Positions 60,727 through 64,000 of a DNA stretch of 64,000 bases are shown here, one piece after another (position 1 is the stretch's first letter; the number at the start of each line of letters is the position of its first letter). Where the stretch lies: positions 1,054,001 to 1,118,000 of the forward strand of contig JAKULF010000009.1 of the NCBI GenBank assembly GCA_022661535.1, in the 5' to 3' direction. Under the pieces are notes generated by a model, which saw only the letters and a list, made by a program, of their open reading frames with translations, did no database searches and was not told the DNA's origin. The stretch comes from Eutypa lata. Taxonomy: Eukaryota; Ascomycota; Sordariomycetes; Xylariales; Diatrypaceae. The position numbers were made by a program, and so were the translations under genes.

Positions 60727-61731
60727 TTAGACGAAGGATAACCTTCCATTCTCATTTCCTATCCGCTCATCCAAGTCGATCCGGCTGCGATGCCAATCGC
60801 CCCTACCGTTCCTTAGCTCCGCCTCCAGCACACGCCCCCCATCAACGAGTCGGATGTCTCGAGCGGAGGAGCTGAAATTCCCGGCCGACCCTCCAGGCAC
60901 CTGCAAGACCTGGCCTGGATAGATCATATCCGGGTTGGCAAGGTTGTTCCTCCTGGCAAGCTCATCGAAGCCGCAGTTGTAGCGTCGCGCGATCTCTCTC
61001 AGGGTGTCTCCCTGCGACACAGTGACACCGCTGCCGCCGGAGCCGCCTCTCGCCCAGCGGAACTGGCCGTCCTCGTTGCTGAGCACCCCGTTGAGGTTCA
61101 GGATGCTCACCTGGCTTCCCCCGTCCTGACGTCGGCAAGTCGCGCGGAGGTCGTAGTCCCCCTCGAGATGAATATCGTGCGACGAAGCCGAGAAGTTCCC
61201 GTCGTGGCGCCCTCCGATCGACCGGTCTCGACCTGGGGAGCGACCTCGCTCCGGGGAGTGGCGTCCTTCGTGATGGTGATGATGGGACGTAGATGAGTGA
61301 TGGGGCTGCGTGTAGTGCGATCCTGTGTAGCCTGAGGCGGGCGGACCATGATGCTGTTGCTGTTGTTGCTGCTGCTGCTGCTCTTGGACCTTCTCGTCTT
61401 CTTTCTTCTCCTTGCGGTCGTGTACGAAGTCTTGGAGCTTGTGACCAGCGATGGCACCACCTATGGCACCGATGACTCCGTGTCCCATTTTGTGACCACC
61501 ATAGCCACCGGCTGCAGCGCCGGCGAGCCCTCCCATTAAACCGCGTTCGCCATCCTCGCCAGGACCGGGATTCTGAGATGGGTAGGACCCACCACCACCA
61601 CCACCATATCCCTGCTGTCTGTTCGGATCACCTGAAGACCCATACGGAGGGTTGGACGAATCGTTATAGTAGGAAGCAGCCTCGCCCTGCTGTCTCCCGT
61701 CTTGGTAATTCTGATAACTCATGTCTGTCAT
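60727..61731 (-). CDS. CVNH-LysM lectin with glycine-zipper N-terminus
   Basis: I start at ATG 61,731 (334 residues; MTDMSYQ, or MSYQ at 61,722). The open frame runs on to 61,935 but that extension is basic and unlike the family. Segments: Gly/Gln/Asn/Tyr-rich start (1-60); a glycine-zipper MGGLAGAAAGGYGGHKMGHG and onward (66-98) that may associate with membranes; a charged Lys/Glu stretch; a nine-residue Gln run (118-126); His-rich part (about 144-155). A CyanoVirin-N homology half (178-229; FSASSHDIHLEGDYDLRATC) comes next, then a LysM module (about 236-279; VSQGDTLREIARRYNCGFDE) and a second CVNH half (284-334; FSSSARDIRLVDGGRVLEAE). LysM inserted between the CVNH halves is the type III arrangement described in Magnaporthe oryzae. 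It binds glycans and chitin fragments. No signal peptide. Confidence 0.9.
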   Translation of the reverse strand: MTDMSYQNYQDGRQQGEAASYYNDSSNPPYGSSGDPNRQQGYGGGGGGSYPSQNPGPGEDGERGLMGGLAGAAAGGYGGHKMGHGVIGAIGGAIAGHKLQDFVHDRKEKKEDEKVQEQQQQQQQQQHHGPPASGYTGSHYTQPHHSSTSHHHHHEGRHSPERGRSPGRDRSIGGRHDGNFSASSHDIHLEGDYDLRATCRRQDGGSQVSILNLNGVLSNEDGQFRWARGGSGGSGVTVSQGDTLREIARRYNCGFDELARRNNLANPDMIYPGQVLQVPGGSAGNFSSSARDIRLVDGGRVLEAELRNGRGDWHRSRIDLDERIGNENGRLSFV

Positions 61732-64000
61732 GGATGTGTCTGGTCGTCTGGTTTTGATTTGAGGTATGAATAGAATAGGTCTTTTCTTTAGTTGTGTCCT
61801 ACGTGTGCATGACCTTGAAAAGAGACGACGGGTGGCATGATACCTATATATATATTTATGTCTTCTATTCCACAGTAAAGGCCATCCCCTGCGCCGGCAC
61901 CTTGCGTGGTGCTTAGACTGCCGCGTGCCACACACAGCCCCTGACTTGACAGATTAAGTGGGCCTCCATAGCGCATGCAGCGGCGCGGCCGTTAGGCTCG
62001 ATCTTCTAGAACTCGCCCTGCATGCACATGTCAATGGAAGGCCAGTGAGTGGCATGTTTGGTGGGAATCATGCATACATACGGGGGAAGAGTGCAATATC
62101 GAGTGGCATATGCAGTTCCCTATAACTAACGGACGGCAACTATTGGGAGTGCGCAGTTTATTTTACGTCCTCTTTTGAACATATCATTTGATGCGACTTG
62201 GCTGTGGCTCTACCTACTTCGTACACCGCCTAGTTTAGCCCAATGTGGATGTAAGCTATGGATATGGATAGCCGGCACGAAGCTACCATGCGGATATTCG
62301 GCAGTCAAATGTTGCGGCTTTGCATTGCTTGGCGCTACAATACGATGGCTGATGACGAGTTCGTGTGAAGCTGATTTGAAGCTACGCCCAAATGACGAAA
62401 ATGTATTTTGACTAACTAGAGAACGTTCGACACATCATGTTCGACCCCTATCTAAAATTGTACAAGCCGCCTGTAGGATCCACTAGCATAGCTTACCTAG
62501 AGGTACCATTACCAACGCTCGTACCAATAGGGTTGCAGAAGCTGGAACCTACGGTGATGCTATTATTTTCTTTGCCAATGATTTTAGATACTCACTAAAC
62601 TATAGTGGTATTTAAATAGAACCCTTTGGAATTCGTTGAATATTAAGTACCTTTTTATACCTTGGCTACCAAGGTTGATTAGCTGACGAAGCTGTGTATT
62701 GGTAAAAGCCTGAACGCAGATACCAGTCTTGAATTGTGATTATTATCCAGACTTGAGCTCCATATGCAGAAGGTCATCTTATAGAATTGGGAGTACATTG
62801 TCTTATCCTAAAAGGTTCATGTAGACATGGTAACGAAGTGGCCTCAGGGTCTTGATCATCTCGAATCAAGACGGTGTCTTGGTGGCCTAGTGACAGCTGT
62901 AACCTGCACGACATCTGAGGAAGGCATCCTGATAGACGTGTTATGTGGTGCTGTAATAGCCGCCCTTACCGCAGCTAAAGCCATAATTCGGCTGACAAAG
63001 AACTGGAGTTGGGTATCTTTAGCTTGCTTTTCAGTCCGAAATAACCTCAATATCTCTTGGAACCTTAAATCATCGTGTTTGAGGGTATATCATAGTGAGG
63101 AGGCACATATGGTCCCCTGCGACTGGATCGTGGTTGATGCCCAAATTAATTGGTATCACCGACTTTAATGTTAACCAATAGCCACTCCCAATGGCGATCG
63201 TTGCCTGAAATTTTAACAGAAACCATTAATGTTCTTAGAATGAGGGTGGAAAAGAAAGAAACAGAAAAAGAGAGAAGTCCAGAATTTATTTTCGTCATTT
63301 TCCTGAAGTAGTTACCAATAAGTAAATCTATAGACATTAAGGCGATATCACCTACAATTGGTTGATATTACGTAGGAGGTAGGAATGGATGCCCGAGGAA
63401 TTCGTACAATCTTTACTATAGGTATAGGTTTCGGACCTACAGAACACTCAGCTAGATTCCTTCTTTCTCTAACCTAATGCATTCACCTTATCGTAGAGAT
63501 TCGTAGATGCACCGCCGCCCTGACCTAGCCATCACATGACCCTTGATGTTCCCAGCGCCCTCCGTTCCTTTCCACGCTTTGTTGTCAAAGCTTAAGTCAA
63601 CGTGCCACATGATATTACACTAATTCAACAAGTTCCTCCCATCCTCACCGTGGCTCCGTCAGACATGTTACATGCACAGGTTTGGGCCCTCTTGCGTAAT
63701 GCACGGCCAGCTGGCGGTACTACACAACAAGGAGCCCGAGGTCACCATAATGAGTGCCCTACAGGGCAGCAGACTGCTAGCCATGGTGAATCCTGTCAGT
63801 GGCGGTTTCGTCCGGGCCAGCCCGTGTGAGCAAGTTGGGTACTGGCAACGCCTTCAGCCTGGAAGACGTTAACTAGATCTGTGATTTATCAGCATGGATT
63901 GGTGGGACGCCGAAGATGACCATATTATCTATGATATAACCGTGTTCTTAAGGGGGAAAGATCGAAGTTACGGTCGTGGTTTCCAGTCAAGGCCTCGATT
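61732..64000. other. No gene recognised to the end of the window
   Basis: Upstream region of the lectin gene, then AT-leaning DNA. Frames at 62,827-63,168 and 63,602-63,872 (plus) have no recognisable domain. The last 400 bp are more GC-rich and might contain the start of a gene that runs past the edge, but no conserved motif was found. Confidence 0.4.

Noticed and set aside
61732..61935. 68-residue N-terminal extension of the lectin
   Set aside because: Basic, unrelated to the family, and upstream of a natural start at MTDMSYQ.

Overview
The window looks like nuclear DNA of a filamentous ascomycete (Pezizomycotina). The genes have short GT-AG introns (54-263 nt where the model is secure) with CTAAC/CTGAC-type branch sites close to the acceptor. 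The gene families are typical of these fungi (NST1, Rho2, a CVNH-LysM lectin, a PRISE-type reductase, a small I78-like inhibitor). Large tracts carry the signature of repeat-induced point mutation (RIP). I cannot place it below subphylum from the sequence alone.

Layout. (1) 1-27.2 kb is gene-poor accessory DNA: broken coding fragments (a SET-domain C-terminus, a dienelactone hydrolase pseudogene, a possible small secreted cysteine-rich pseudogene), a 1.15-kb inverted-repeat element carrying a tRNA-like head, a 147-bp TA-flanked MITE, two arrays of a ~33-bp minisatellite in opposite orientations, and a dispersed 19-bp repeat at several loci. Only two intact genes sit here, both on the minus strand: tma20 (13.7-14.6 kb) and a small I78-like inhibitor (15.2-15.5 kb). 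(2) 27.2-42.3 kb is an extremely AT-rich block in which CpA/TpG is almost absent while CpG persists. It is split by an island of ordinary composition (38.0-39.4 kb) holding a decayed beta-propeller gene. The distal 2.87 kb (39,419-42,287) can be defined as a RIP-destroyed hAT-type transposon with 18-bp terminal inverted repeats and an 8-bp target duplication. (3) 42.3-64 kb is the gene-bearing arm: a PRISE-like SDR reductase, mitochondrial ribosomal protein mL40 (MRPL28), the small GTPase rho2, NST1, a macrodomain protein and a CVNH-LysM lectin, separated by long intergenic stretches.

The genes do not form one pathway. tma20, mL40, rho2 and nst1 are housekeeping or stress functions (translation re-initiation, mitochondrial translation, cell-wall and polarity signalling, salt-stress response). 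The reductase, macrodomain protein, lectin and inhibitor are more accessory. The most notable observations are a 6-nt micro-exon in rho2 that supplies two switch-I residues, the hAT element defined inside a RIP block, the paired 33-bp minisatellites, and the pol III-like promoter inside an inverted-repeat element. No CRISPR array, rRNA gene or convincing intact tRNA gene was seen.
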